NCBI RefSeq assembly: GCF_037392515.1
Contig: NC_090281.1
Coordinates: forward strand, 64,501 to 128,500
Source of the DNA: Haliotis asinina
Taxonomy: Eukaryota; Mollusca; Gastropoda; Lepetellida; Haliotidae
DNA: 64,000 nt
Reading direction: 5' to 3'
Shown here: positions 24,525 to 34,518 of the stretch, piece after piece
Numbering within the stretch: position 1 is the first letter of the stretch
How the letters are laid out: every line of letters starts with the position of its first letter
Notes under the pieces: generated by a model
Database searches by the model: none
What the model was told of the DNA's origin: nothing
Seen by the model: only the letters and a program-made list of their open reading frames with translations
Made by a program: the position numbers and the translations under genes

Positions 24525-24627
24525 CTGACACATCCGAGGTACTCCGAGTTTCTCGCATCCGTTCTGTTTTCTTCTCAAAGTCGCGAATTCTTTCGTCGAG
24601 TGCTTTTGGGGAAAGTGAGGTGGCCAT
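24525..24627 (-). CDS. First coding exon of a candidate - strand host gene
   Basis: Starts with ATG in a strong context (ACCATGGCC) and encodes 34 residues, highly charged and helix-prone (RIRDFEKKTERMRETR), before a consensus donor CAG|GTAAGA. Not recognised as any family. It faces away from the spliced + strand gene, with about 350 bp between ATG and the other gene's first donor, so the two probably share a promoter. Later exons may be those at 21957-22000 and 21352-21442, but the phase does not fit without another exon. The ~2.5-kb intron carries the SINE array. Confidence 0.5.
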
Positions 24628-24984
24628 GGTAAAGTTTACACGACGCAGCCATCTTATGCTGAAAGTTTTGAAAATAATTGCTAGGAAAACAAATTTGTGA
24701 TATACAATTTGTTCCTACCCGCCAAACAAGATGGCGTCTCGCTAACACTCACGGGAAATACACAGTTTTGTCATTGTTTTGTTTTTTTTAAAATAAATCT
24801 AATATGACCATTTGACAGTAGATTTCAGCGTTCTACAACAAAAGAGGAAGGTACACCCTGTTGTGAGTTGTTTTTGTAACAATTAGATAGTCTCGCGTGG
24901 ACGTGATCCTGTCGCCCTTCGTTTATTTGTTTACATTGCCGACATCAAAGGGGAGTGTGAAAAGTGGAATTCAGCGGATTGAAT
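24628..24984. promoter_or_regulatory. Candidate bidirectional promoter and + strand 5' exon
   Basis: The region between the - strand ATG (24627) and the + strand donor (24985) contains AACAAGATGGCG (24725-24736), which fits the YY1-type promoter motif AAnATGGCG. No TATA box stands out. The last part (ending GATTGAAT at 24984 and followed by GTAAGT) is probably the 5' untranslated exon of the + strand gene. Confidence 0.4.
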
Positions 24985-25157
24985 GTAAGTACTCAAAGTG
25001 ACAACAGTGGGCAGTTGTGGTTTTAGCGGTCTTTTCATCGCATTAGCGTCACTGATTATTTTTTCTCAATGTCAAGCATCAATATGTACGCCTTGCGATC
25101 ATTAACAGTGATTAATTGTGAAAACATGTTCACCTTACTTTGACAGGCCCGAACGTC

Positions 25158-25652
25158 ATGAGTCCTACTGATTTAGCACTCATGAGAAACGTTATTGTAG
25201 CAAATAAGTTATTTTCTAAAATCCTGTCAGGAGAAGGTAATATCCGGATATATTTCTGCTGGATGGACCCAACGTATCATGTAAGTAATTTACGCACAGT
25301 GCTCAAAACATGCACGTGGATTGGAACATTCTTTGTTCTTTTCAGTTATACACCCAGATCTACTATCCCTATCTACCCTTTAAGTTAACTTGATGAATAC
25401 CTTTATTACTATTACTAATATAATTTGGTGATGTGTCACAATTTCTTTCAAACCTTAATTCATTTGTCAATGCGAATGAAAAATGACGCACAATCCTACT
25501 GACCCTTTGGCTATGATTTGTACATGCAACTATTCATAATTTCTATAGACTATTCGTGGCACTTTCTGCTGCAGGGACATAGTTCTTTGCGGACATTGCG
25601 ACAAGTAATTGTCAAGAAAGACAGCCTACAAGCACAAGAAAAAAGTTTCTGA
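25158..25652 (+). CDS. Small two-coding-exon gene of unknown function
   Basis: Coding exon one is 25158-25280, inside a spliced exon bounded by acceptor TTTGACAG (to 25146) and donor CAT|GTAAGT; coding exon two is 25575-25652, after acceptor CTGCTGCAG. They join in phase 0 to give a 66-residue protein starting MSPTDLALMRN and ending QAQEKSF, stop TGA at 25650-25652. An upstream non-coding exon ending at 24984 with GTAAGT would complete the transcript. The three splice junctions match consensus and the frame is continuous, which supports a real gene. The product is not recognised; more exons or alternative ends are possible. Confidence 0.5.
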
Positions 25653-25710
25653 AATATGGTTGGTTTCTACAATATTCTTTTAACATGGGTACCCAGAGAT
25701 ATTCCGTATA

Positions 25711-26530
25711 CAGTCGAACCCCATTGTCTCGAACTCGGTTGAGACGAATTCTCGGATGTGTCGAACTGACATCTCGGTCCCGATTTCCTTATATTTATCA
25801 TTATTTTTACCCTGATGTGTCGAACTAGATGTGTCGAATTCCCGGTTGTGTCGAACTCATTTTAGGGTCCCCAAAGGCTCTAACAAGTACAAATTTACCC
25901 TTTTGTCTCGAACTGTCAAAGCTGGTTGTTGCAACTGAAAACTTCAGTCGCGCAATCGGAAGTCAGCCTCATAAACGTGCTACCTAAAGATCAAAAGTAA
26001 CGATTAACGGACTCAACAATCAAGTGACATGTTTAACTACGCATCTATACACACATTGTCAGCACACTTACCAACTGAACTTTACTCAAACAATTAACCA
26101 TAATTAAGTTGTTACCAGTGACACGTTGATCACGGACCGACAGGATATCTCTAAACAAACAATGGCGCATGTTGTTGTCATGTGACAGTCTATGTTAGCG
26201 GTCATGTGATTTCCTTGAAAATACAAAATGAGAAGTGAGGAAAACGGAGTTGGATTATCTAAATTGATGTTTTGTTTTTGGTTTAGTATTTAAGGTGTAG
26301 GATCAATTTTTTTAACCAGTACGGTTAGTAACATGGCAGAGCAATTCAGCGAAGGACCCGATCAGCCCGGGGGGATAACTGGATCGCATGTTACACCTAA
26401 AAAGCGAAAATTATCTGTGAAGACAATAGAGACAAAATACGAGGCTGTCATAGCTGTGGAGTCGGGTGGAAAATCCAAAGCAGAAATTGCAACTGAATTT
26501 GGCATATACATGGATTAAAAATGCTTAATA
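25711..26530 (+). mobile_element. 5' part of a pogo/Tigger-type transposon
   Basis: Begins with CAGTCGAACCCC right after a TA dinucleotide, which is the usual terminal sequence and target of pogo/Tigger elements; GTCTCGAACT and TGTCGAACT motifs recur in the first 200 bp. The coding start at 26333 is described separately. No matching right terminus was found, so the element is truncated. Confidence 0.7.
26333..26518 (+). pseudogene. Tigger-type transposase, N-terminal helix-turn-helix only
   Basis: Sixty-one residues with KKRKLSVKTIETKYEAVIAV and GGKSKAEIATEFGI, which match the CENP-B/pogo N-terminal DNA-binding helix-turn-helix. Just after EFGI, a small deletion and frame change remove the start of the recognition helix; TWIKNA can still be read in the next frame. 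The DDE catalytic domain is absent. It lies inside the element that starts at 25711. Confidence 0.7.
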
Positions 26531-27780
26531 CATTAAGAAACTTTTTTGAGCAATTCTGCTGTGATGCCATGCCCGAACGCCAAACAGACTGTAATTTCGG
26601 ATTCTTTTTATGAGATAAATTCCCCACATGTACGCGTATGTACATTCCGATTCCGTTTGTATGAACTATACAACTTTTTATACTGACTGAAAATGAATTA
26701 GTGCTGTCAACTAAGTGGGATCGCTTGTGAGTTTGTTAAATTATTCTTGTTCTTATCTTTTTGTATGCATATTTATTTGCCATGACGAATAAAGTGATTG
26801 AATTGATTTACATTTGTACATGTTGCAATTTAAAGATCAATACTGCCGTAAACGTATATGTATTCGTTATATCTATTCATACAATCTGTACTCCAGAAAT
26901 ATTTCAACCAAGTCACATCATACATTCATTAGTTTATCTATCAAATTATCAAGTATCTTATGTTCTGTGTCAGTTCTGTGTATCCAGTTGTACCAGTTAA
27001 TCAGTTTGATGATTTAATATTTGTTTTATAACCATTAAAACCTTGTCCATCAGTACATGTTGCATTGACATTATCATCACACCTCAAGTTTCATATTTCT
27101 GAAAGAATCCTTGTGTCAGTTATTTGATATGTCCGTTATTTACAGATATGGATTGTGGACCAACAAACTTGGAGAATGACAAGACGCCTTCATTGGTATT
27201 TATAATTTACGCTATATTATCTGTTATATGCCCGGTAAGGGAATCTCTTTTATAACAATATTATTCATATTGATATTTATAATGAAGCAGACGCTATGTA
27301 GATACTCAGAATAAACCTTTTTGACTTCACTCAAAGTATAACTGTACATGGGTTCAAGCGTAATATATACATATATTTACAATTCCAGGAGAAATACGGC
27401 TTACGTCACTGCCAGACGTTTGTTTCAAGAAAAACACGTTATCTTTATCTCCGTAACGACAAGATGTTTATCTGTAAAGATTTTTCGGGTGAATGACAAA
27501 TGTTTCATCAGGTTAGTCATTAAAAGAATTTTTAGATTTCACTAAAAAACGGGTTTGCACTGTCACTTTGCTATCCATGTTTAATATATTTAATGTATGT
27601 ATCATACATGTAACTGTAATAACTGAAAGTGAGCAAATGGTAATCCGTATTTAATATTTGTAATACATATCATCTGCATTATCATATATATTGCTGTGTT
27701 TCATTCACTGGAAATGTTAGATTTTACAAGCTTTTCTTCAGTGAATTTTCTCTCAGTTGAATTGATGATTCAAACTGAAT
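26531..27780. other. AT-rich, no gene recognised
   Basis: Unique AT-rich sequence. A possible exon at about 27146-27195 (acceptor TTATTTACAG, product starting MDCGPTNLEN) is too short to assert. Confidence 0.4.
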
Positions 27781-27797
27781 GTCCTTTTCTTTTCCAG

Positions 27798-28040
27798 ACA
27801 CTGACAGTGACCAAGATATTAGCAGCACATTCAAGGTTTGCGAGTTATTACCACCATAGTGTGAGAGCCTGATTGATTTGGATTCAGATGTTTCGCCAGA
27901 TATTAACCAGGACTCGCATACACCAACAAACATCTACAGAAGAACAAAGCACTTTGTGCAGTGGCTAGCTCGTCTTCATTCAGTGTGCCTACCTCCTGAG
28001 CAATGTTTGTGTGGAGAGAAGTCTGTTACTCTTCTCTGAG
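27798..28040 (+). pseudogene. Possible exon of unknown gene, one in-frame stop
   Basis: After a pyrimidine-rich acceptor-like TTTTCTTTTCCAG, a frame reads DTDSDQDISSTFKVCELLPP, stop, then about 60 further open residues (including NIYRRTKHFVQWLARLHSV) to a stop at about 28039. Composition is protein-like, with an acidic start and a Cys-containing end, but no family is recognised. It may be the tail of a transposase gene or a host exon. Confidence 0.22.
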
Positions 28041-28265
28041 CGCCCCAGTTTCTCAAAACAATACAACGAATTGTGTACTACTGCAACTGCCCTCTTTCAT
28101 TAAAATGTGAGCTTTTCTAAGAAATGAAACAGTTGAATCATAACATTTCCAGAGTTTGTTTTTTGTTCAAATAAATATGTAATAAATATAACAGATAATA
28201 CAACATATTTCAGTTTTCTAAACTAAGCGGAAACCCTCATTGTCATCTTCCTTGTACAGAAACCT

Positions 28266-28510
28266 AGCGGAAACCTACATTACCCAAGATCCACAAGGTT
28301 TCCGCAAGACCAGAAACTTACTCACTCCAGCTATAAAGGTTTCAGTAAACTGAAACTAAATGGAAACTTCCAACTACAGTTTCAGTTGATGGAAACATGA
28401 CGGAAACCAATACTTGTTAGTTTCAGTTGTGGAAACTATGCGGAAACTCTCTAGCGGAAACCTACATTACCCAGTATCCATCAGGTTTCCGCAAGACCGG
28501 AAACCAAGTT
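28266..28510. repeat. Paired ~50-bp repeats forming GCGGAAACCT/AGGTTTCCGC hairpins
   Basis: Two related copies (28266-28317 and 28453-28504, 187 bp apart) each contain GCGGAAACCT and its exact reverse complement AGGTTTCCGC about 20 nt apart (28267-28276/28296-28305 and 28454-28463/28483-28492). GGAAAC/GTTTCC motifs recur about every 20-30 bp in between on both strands. Confidence 0.8.
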
Positions 28511-28532
28511 ATTTTTGCTGTGTTTGTATTGA

Positions 28533-28625
28533 TTGATGTACAGGCTTCGATTGATTGATGTACAGGCTTCAACTTATGTACAGGCTTCAACTGATTGGTG
28601 TGCAGACTTGTGTTGATTAGGTTAA
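28533..28625. repeat. Short direct repeats at the Penelope-like element 3' flank
   Basis: TGATGTACAGGCTTC and close variants recur three to four times. They lie just beyond the stop of the - strand Penelope-like ORF and are probably its 3' untranslated tail. Confidence 0.6.
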
Positions 28626-28656
28626 CGAGTTACAGGTAAAGATGTTTGGATAAAGA

Positions 28657-30295
28657 TTAGTCACTGAGGATAAGGTGGTTCCATGTATTGGGTAAGTAAA
28701 CACCTCCGTCTCTGTTGATTGAGGGCTTGATTGCAATGGCTTCTAGGAGCTTCCGTTTTTTTAAATCACTGGCGTTCCTAACTAATGTCCTGGTGTTGTC
28801 CCAAACAATCTTGTGATTGGGGTTGTGCATAATGTGTTCACATACGACAGATTTCTGATCCAAATTTTGAACTGATGTTTTGTGCTCTTTTAACCTGATA
28901 GTCAGTGGTCGACCAGTTTCACCAATATATATATATGTCTCTTTACAACTGCATTGGATCTGGTAGACGCATCCTGCTGGATTGTTGCATTTAGGTGTTG
29001 TTGGCCCGCGTCCATTAGCTAATAGTAGCGTTTTCAGGTTGGTGTCGCTACGGAAGGTGACGTCTATACCTGTTGTTTTCTTGATGAAACGGCTGATGCG
29101 ATGACTTATCTGTCTGGCCATGGTATGGTATGTTAATTCTGGTGGGGGAAGGTTCTGGTTTAGTTGACTTGGGAGTTTCTTTCAGGGTCTTGGTGATGGT
29201 GTTGCTGACTAGATGGGGTGGGTACTCGTTAAGGTCTTGGAAGGTTGATTTCAGGTGTTTTAATTCGCTGTGGAGGCTGTCAGAACTGCAGACTGCTTTT
29301 GCTCTTCGTGCCAGGGTAGCTACTATGCCTTTCTTAATCTGGGGATGATGGTTGGACTGGTGATGAATATACTGATCCGTATGTGTTGGTTTACGGTAAA
29401 CACTGGTGGCTATGGATTGTTGATGTCGATGGAGAAGAATGTCCAGGAAGGGAAGCTGTTGGTGTGTCTCTTCTTCCATTGTAAACTGAATTCTTGGGTG
29501 TTGGGAATTCAAGTGTTGCAGCAGGGCCTCTGGATCTTGGTTGTCGTCCAGGAGGGCAAGGACATCATCTACTTTGCGGAACCAATGCTTTGGGGTGAAT
29601 GGTGCAGTTTTCAGGGCAGTTTCTTCAAAGGCAATCATGTATATTTCTGTCAGTAGTGGTGATAGAGGGGATCCCAATGGCAATCTATGGATCTGTTGGA
29701 AGAGTTGGCCATTCCAGTTGAAATATGAAGTCTCAAAGCATTTACTTACTTGGGCTGTGAGTTTGGTGTCTAGGTCTGGTAGATATATTTGCAGTCTAGT
29801 AGATAGGATGTGAATGGCTTCTTTGATGGGTATATTGGTAAATAGGTCTACCACGTCGTAGCTGACCAACTTTTTTGTGTCACTGGTGTTTCTCAGTTTC
29901 TGTACGAGGGATGCCGAATCTTTCACGAAGGAGCTGCCAGTTTTTCCCAGTGGGGCTAGGATGCGGGATAGATGTTGGGCCGTGTTGTAGTAGACGGCTC
30001 CTCTAGAGCACACAAGGATTCTAGTCTTTACAGGGTTCTTATGTATTTTGACGGTGGCACGGGCATATGGCGGTTGGGAGTTGTTGGGATTGAGGTGGCT
30101 GAATATGGAATCACTGATTTCTCGGTTGGTATGGAGGGTCTTCAGAGTTTTCTTTAGCTGTCTCTCTAGTTTGGCAGTAGGGTCTTTCTTTAGAGGTTTG
30201 TAAGTTGTGGGGTCTTTCAGGGTCTTGTCTACTAGCTGTGTGAAGTTGAACCATAAAGCACTTTTAGTTTGATTCCTCCAACTTCTAAATGCCTT
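28657..30295 (-). pseudogene. Penelope-like retroelement: reverse transcriptase and GIY-YIG endonuclease
   Basis: On the - strand the first ~400 residues are a Penelope-type reverse transcriptase: SYDVVDLFTNIP (motif A), LPLGSPLSPLLTEIYM (motif B), a degenerate catalytic motif KVDDVLALL, and PFLDILLHR and SVYRKPTHTD in the thumb region. A frameshift near 29,050-29,120 leads into a 154-residue frame with VYQIQCSCK and YIGETGRPLTIRLKEH, the GIY-YIG endonuclease; the TA-rich stretch at 28926-28938 has altered this motif (YIYIGET). The N-terminal conserved part upstream of DPTTYK is missing, so the copy is 5' truncated at about 30290, where it abuts a Gypsy integrase fragment. Penelope elements encode RT plus GIY-YIG for target-primed integration. 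Confidence 0.9.
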
Positions 30296-30299
30296 TGAA

Positions 30300-31027
30300 A
30301 CAACTGATACCATTTATGATTTGTCAGGTACTTTTACGAATCATTCTTTGTGTGAGGTGGAGACAGAGGACTTATCTTCAAAGAGAAGTAGCTCTTCAGG
30401 ACTTCTTGATAAGTCAGATAGTTTGTCAGGTGGTGAACACATTCTTTCCAGAGAGCAGTTTATTAGTGCACAAAGTGAGGATGTTGAAGTGCAGCAGTTG
30501 GCTAGTAAGGCTGTTTCTTTTGAGGAGGTTAACAAGGTTCCAGTTTGTTATTACTACAAGGATGGTGTTCTGATGAGGAAATATAGGTCGCCGGATGTTC
30601 TTGCGGAGGATGAATGGAAATTGTACCATCAAATTGTGCCATCAAATTATTTCGAAAACATGTACTTTCATTCTCACATGAAAGTCCTATGGCAGGTCAT
30701 TTGGGTGTAAACAAAACTTGTGAGAAAATTTTGGCCCATTTGTTTTGGCCCAGTCTGAGACAAGATGTGGCTCAATTTTGTAAGACATGTTATGCATACC
30801 AATTTGTTGGAAAACCAAATCAGAAAATTCCTTCCGCTCCCTTGAAACCTATACCAGCTTTTGAGGAACCTTTCAGTAGAGTTATTATTGATTGTGTTGG
30901 TCCACTACCTAAGACTAAGTCTGGTAATCAGTATTTACTCACAATCATGTCTGCTTCCAACAGATTTCCTGAAGCAATTCCGCTTCTTAGGATTGTTGCT
31001 CCTGTGATTGTCAAGGCTATGATCAAG
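30300..31027 (+). pseudogene. Gypsy retrotransposon integrase fragment
   Basis: Reading starts in the region before integrase (LSREQFISAQ, VPVCYYYKDGVLMRKY), shifts frame near 30640, and continues with the H-H-C-C zinc region (HESPMAGHLGVNKT ... QFCKTCYAYQ, last metal-binding Cys changed to Tyr) and the catalytic core start IIDCVGPLPKTKSGNQYL and ASNRFPEAIPL. The first catalytic Asp is in IIDCVGPL. The frame then runs without a stop into unrelated low-complexity sequence, so the core is cut at about 31027 and the second Asp and Glu are missing. Family and orientation match the gag-protease at 19.4-20.8 kb, but reverse transcriptase and RNase H are not present between them. Confidence 0.82.
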
Positions 31028-31490
31028 TTTATCGCACTTCTGATCCTGAAGAGGAAGAAGGAGGAAGCCCCCACCAGCAGTCAGGTGTCCACCAAAGCAG
31101 CACCTCCCCCGACAAAGGACTCCACCACCACCAACGAAGTAGGCAAACAGAGTGTCAAGACTCTCAAGAAACAGATGACTACTGATGTGCTGTGGAACAA
31201 CAGTTACTATCAGCAAACTGCTGGTCGCTGTGCTAGTCCTGACAAGCCCCCTCTCCTGCTAACCCCAAGGCAGCACCCCACAAAGAGTTGCCTCCTGATC
31301 TTTAAGATTTGTATGATCTACCACCAATGCTGCCACCAGAGATGCTGCCGACTGTCCCCACTACTGACGCAAAGCAGACAGCAGCTCCAGGGATGGAAAC
31401 GACTTCCGACACGACTACTCATTCAGAAGAGATGATGATGATGATGACGGATCCCATGATACTTTCCGTGATGCCTCCAGAGATGCCTCC
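31028..31490 (+). other. Low-complexity coding-like sequence at the left end of the capsid-type Polinton
   Basis: Ser/Thr/Pro/Lys-rich open frames, one continuous with the Gypsy integrase fragment by chance of junction. No domain is recognised. GC content and codon appearance match the Polinton genes that follow, so this is probably the eroded edge of that element. Confidence 0.35.
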
Positions 31491-31672
31491 AGAGATGACT
31501 TCAGAGATGACTTCAGAGATGACTTCAGAGATGACTTCAGAGATGCCTCCAGAGATGACTTCAGAGATGCCTCCAGAGATGACTTCAGAGATGACTTCAG
31601 AGATGACTTCAGAGATGACTTCAGAGATGACTTCAGAGATGACTTCAGAGATGACTTCAGAGATGACTCCCA
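31485..31672. repeat. 12-bp tandem repeat (GAGATGACTTCA)
   Basis: About 15 copies of a 12-bp unit, alternating GAGATGACTTCA with GAGATGCCTCCA, preceded by a GAT run near 31430. Read on + it gives alternating EMTS/EMPP; on - it gives EVIS repeats. The repeat lies inside a 151-codon open frame (31309-31764) that may be its own by-product. Confidence 0.93.
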
Positions 31673-31904
31673 TGTTTAATGATGAAAATCATTTTCATAC
31701 CAGACAAATGGACTTCCTACATTGTTCGACTTGTAATCCCCACGACCGTTTGAACTGGTGGTGATCTGTTGTTGCTGTTTTTCTTGTTGTTCACAGGTTG
31801 TTGTTCCTTCATCAATAAAATATGTGAATGGTTTGAATGTGTTGTATATCTTCAAGGTTCGTAGATCCTTGAGGTCATTTCTGCTGTAACCCGTGATAAG
31901 ACGT

Positions 31905-32578
31905 ATGTCGGGGACACTGTCAGAGGCTATGTCAGGGACACTGTCAGGGACACAGTTAGGGGCCGACGACCTTGTGGATTCCATGGTCACCCCACTCACG
32001 TTACGTCATCCCTTTACCATGTTGATTGCAGGCCCTACAGGGTCAGGTAAAACTTTGTTCGTCAAAACGTTTGTGGAGCATGTGTTTCAACCAGGGATTC
32101 TCGCTCTGCCACCTCAGGGGATCGTTTGTGTGTATAGTGAATGCCAACCCATGCATGAAGACTTGGAAGTGGTTACATCTAGGTTAGGCATTCCCCTGAC
32201 CTTTGTGCAAACCATGAGCGAAGCCAACACGCAGTTACCTGCAGGGTCTGCATCCCACCGGTTTATCATCATCATCGCAACACGTCCGCGCTGTACTTGA
32301 AGCAAAACCTCTTTGAATTGTTGCCTCATCATCGCACCATTAGTTTAAATGCCCACTACCTGGTGCTGTTTAAAAATCCGAGGGACGCCTCTCAAATGGA
32401 TCACTTGGCCTGACAAATCTTTCCAGGACAGAGGACTTTCCTTTGAAAAACTTATGAGGATGCCACTTTGGCTCCTTATTCCTATCTGTTTCTTGACTTG
32501 AAACCGACCACGGCTAAAGAGCATCATGTATGTACCCATCTCTTTCGCAGTCCCACCACCCTTTACATTCCCAGGTGA
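31905..32578 (+). pseudogene. Polinton packaging ATPase (FtsK/A32-like), broken
   Basis: Contains HPFTMLIAGPTGSGKT, a perfect Walker A (about 32023-32058), then IVCVYSECQP and, after a frameshift near 32270-32280, ISLNAHYLVLFKNPRDASQM, the conserved segment of Polinton DNA-packaging ATPases. A stop replaces the residue after DHLA (near 32410), and another frame change precedes YSYLFLDLKP. The stop at 32576-32578 is followed immediately by a TAAATAGAGG motif. In intact relatives this ATPase pumps DNA into capsids, so its presence marks this element as capsid-encoding. Not functional as it stands. Confidence 0.85.
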
Positions 32579-32588
32579 TAAATAGAGG
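32579..32588 (+). promoter_or_regulatory. TAAATAGAGG promoter-like motif, copy 1
   Basis: Starts directly after the ATPase stop and 49 bp before the ATG at 32628. The same 10-mer occurs at 33121 and 33510, and a variant at 35697. It is TATA-like and spaced as a core promoter would be. Confidence 0.5.
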
Positions 32589-32627
32589 TGTCCGTCTGCT
32601 CTTACCCTCAGCTGACCCTGAGCTGCC

Positions 32628-33077
32628 ATGGAAGACAGACGAAAACAGGCCCAGCCGCGCAATTCTGCTGATGTTGCCACAGGTTTGTTTAAACCCATCC
32701 TGACCACCTTGTGACGTGATCCCACTGAACGTCAACGATCAGGTGTACAACGGTTGTGTGAAAGTCTCAGGGCTCCTCCTGGTTCCTCCTCCTCCTCCGC
32801 CAAACCAAACCAATTTCCTTAAAAGAGTTGTGCCCCACAGCTCCCACCATGGCAAACACGTTTGCCCCTGTCTATACGCATCGTGCATCACCTGCCACTA
32901 CCTTGTCTTCTCCTTGAACTGGCAGTCCCACCTACAGGAACAACAACAGAAGCGACAACACCCAACTCATTGCCAAAAGAAACCTCAAAGGAAACCTCAG
33001 GGGCGTCTCAACTCACCCCTCCCAGGAAACAGAAGAAGAGCAACGAGAAAACAGCCCCAGGCGCATCTTTGACCTGA
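32628..33077 (+). pseudogene. Polinton hypothetical protein, ~149 residues with two in-frame stops
   Basis: One frame from ATG at 32628 (MEDRRKQAQPRN) to the stop at 33077, interrupted by TGA at about 32712 and TAA near 32820. The C-terminal third is polar and rich in Ser, Thr, Pro and Lys (ETSKETSGASQLTPPRKQKK). No family is recognised. Placed between the packaging ATPase and the basic 108-aa protein, with a TAAATAGAGG motif 49 bp upstream; probably a virion-related accessory protein (inference). Confidence 0.4.
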
Positions 33078-33120
33078 ATGGTGTTAAGTCAGAAGAACTC
33101 TCCATCCACCAACATTACCA

Positions 33121-33130
33121 TAAATAGAGG
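33121..33130 (+). promoter_or_regulatory. TAAATAGAGG promoter-like motif, copy 2
   Basis: Located 60 bp upstream of the ATG at 33181; the following bases (TATCC) also resemble copy 1 (TGTCC). Confidence 0.5.
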
Positions 33131-33180
33131 TATCCCATCCTTATCCTCGTCAGTTCCATGGTAGCAGCAGCAGGGACATC

Positions 33181-33507
33181 ATGCCTGCCCGTTTGAAACG
33201 CCACAGAGAAGCTCTCTGTCATGTGTGTAGCAACACCAGTCATGCGAAAGGCTATTTTGAAACAAAGTCTGAACTGAATCAAGCCATTAGTGAATGTGTG
33301 GTGAATTTGTATGGAGGTAACCTTCCTATGACAGCACAGCAACGACATCGTTTACAAAAGCATGGGCAACTCATGCAAATGTTGATGAAAGGGAAAGTGT
33401 CTGTGGCCAAGAAACGCAAACTGTTACAACAGAAAGGAAGGGGATTGGGTCTCTTGTCTGCCTTGGCATCGGTGGTGGGTCCTTTGGTGTCTGTCCTGTT
33501 GGGGTGA
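33181..33507 (+). CDS. Polinton small basic protein with hydrophobic C-terminus (108 aa)
   Basis: An intact frame starting MPARLKRHREALCHVC. The middle is basic and helical (RLQKHGQLMQMLMKGK, KKRKLLQQKGRGLG) and the end is hydrophobic (LLSALASVVGPLVSVLLG), suited to membrane or capsid-interior interaction. Small basic proteins with a Q-K-G-R-G-like motif and hydrophobic tail recur in Polintons and are thought to be minor virion components; that assignment is from general recollection. It has its own TAAATAGAGG motif 60 bp upstream and is followed by the next motif immediately after its stop. It is among the few intact genes of this element. Confidence 0.6.
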   Translation: MPARLKRHREALCHVCSNTSHAKGYFETKSELNQAISECVVNLYGGNLPMTAQQRHRLQKHGQLMQMLMKGKVSVAKKRKLLQQKGRGLGLLSALASVVGPLVSVLLG

Positions 33508-33509
33508 TC

Positions 33510-33519
33510 ATAAATAGAG
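33510..33519 (+). promoter_or_regulatory. TAAATAGAGG promoter-like motif, copy 3
   Basis: Starts a few bases after the stop of the 108-aa gene (33505-33507) and 46 bp before the ATG at 33556. Confidence 0.5.
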
Positions 33520-33555
33520 GGCTCATTTTGGATTGGGGTTAGTTGCCTCTGCACT

Positions 33556-34479
33556 ATGATGAAGCATACACGGAAGATGGTGATGGTCCAAGAAGAGGTA
33601 TGGCAAAGTCTGCAAGACGAAAAACGACAACGCCATTTGCTCAAGTCCAACCTGTTGGAACAGAAACGGTTACACACGCTTCACAATATGGATACCCTCA
33701 TCCGTGATGACACAGTTCCCTTTAGGGACAGAGAGCAGCAGTATAACACCTTGTTGCAACAGATTTTGGCGTTTCAAGACAAAGCAGCAGCAACAACAAC
33801 AGCACGACGCACCAGCAACACACAGCCATTGAACGGAACCCTCAAGACTGATGCCACCACCAGGGAGGAAGGAACAACACCTATCGGGAAAGGGACTCCC
33901 CGTATGTACGGTTTTACTTACTGAGTCACACACTGTCCTGTGTAGAGGTCGCCTAGACGTCTTAGGTCTACAAGTCTGAATGAAGTGGTTCAAAAGATTC
34001 CTAAAACACTACAAGGCAAGGCCAAACAGTTGATGGCACGGATACAAGCCCATCGTGACTTGGGTTGGAATGAGAACAGTCAATTCATGGTGGAAGGGGA
34101 AGACATGTCTGGGACTCACATGGTAGATCTCATCAATGATCATCAACATACCAAAGCAGATCCTCCATGGGGTTGGAATATTCTGGCTCAGTATCTCGCT
34201 TCTAGCAACGTACCTCATGAACTGATTGGCAACCGTCTCCGTTGGTCTTGGATGATGAAAACGAAACGGTCCACCCAGCAGCAGCAACAGCAGCCAACTC
34301 CCACTCCAGTGAAACGTCGGGCAGAAGGTATCTCCTTGTTTTTGACACCATCCCAATCCGATGTGGAACCGAAGATGAAGAAGAAGAAGAAGAAGAAGAA
34401 AGAAGAAGCTGCAATGCCACTCAAGGCAGAGACTCCCTCCTCCCCTCTTAACCGAGTTCGTCAATGGATTCACTTTTAA
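33556..34479 (+). pseudogene. Polinton structural-type protein, split by two in-frame stops
   Basis: One reading frame from MMKHTRKMVMVQEEVWQSL to RVRQWIHF, interrupted by TGA at 33922-33924 and TAG at 33943-33945. The N-terminal half is a helical, charged segment ending in a short spacer; the second half has VVQKIPKTLQGKAKQLMARI and a compact globular part (LGWNENSQFMVEGE, VDLINDHQHT, ILAQYLASSNVPHELI), then a Lys-rich tail (ten consecutive Lys residues). This two-part layout is common in metazoan Polinton hypothetical proteins found beside capsid genes; the function is unknown. The last codons overlap an AATAAA signal. Confidence 0.6.
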
Positions 34480-34483
34480 TAAA
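34478..34483 (+). terminator. AATAAA polyadenylation signal overlapping a stop codon
   Basis: AATAAA begins one base into the TAA stop of the split structural gene (TTTTAATAAAAG), 35 bp before the integrase coding start. Confidence 0.5.
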
Positions 34484-34518
34484 AGAGAACAGAGGGTGAC
34501 ATCAACAACAATGTTTGC

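Noticed and set aside
28453..28504. Hammerhead ribozyme near the Penelope-like element 3' end
   Set aside because: CCTGATGG on the - strand recalls the core, but the second conserved GAAA and closing stem are not in place.
30614..31435. 273-codon ORF read as one protein
   Set aside because: It joins a Gypsy integrase core to low-complexity sequence of another element across an apparent junction; a chance fusion.
31419..31673. - strand EVIS-repeat ORF
   Set aside because: Reverse reading of the 12-bp tandem repeat, no independent support.
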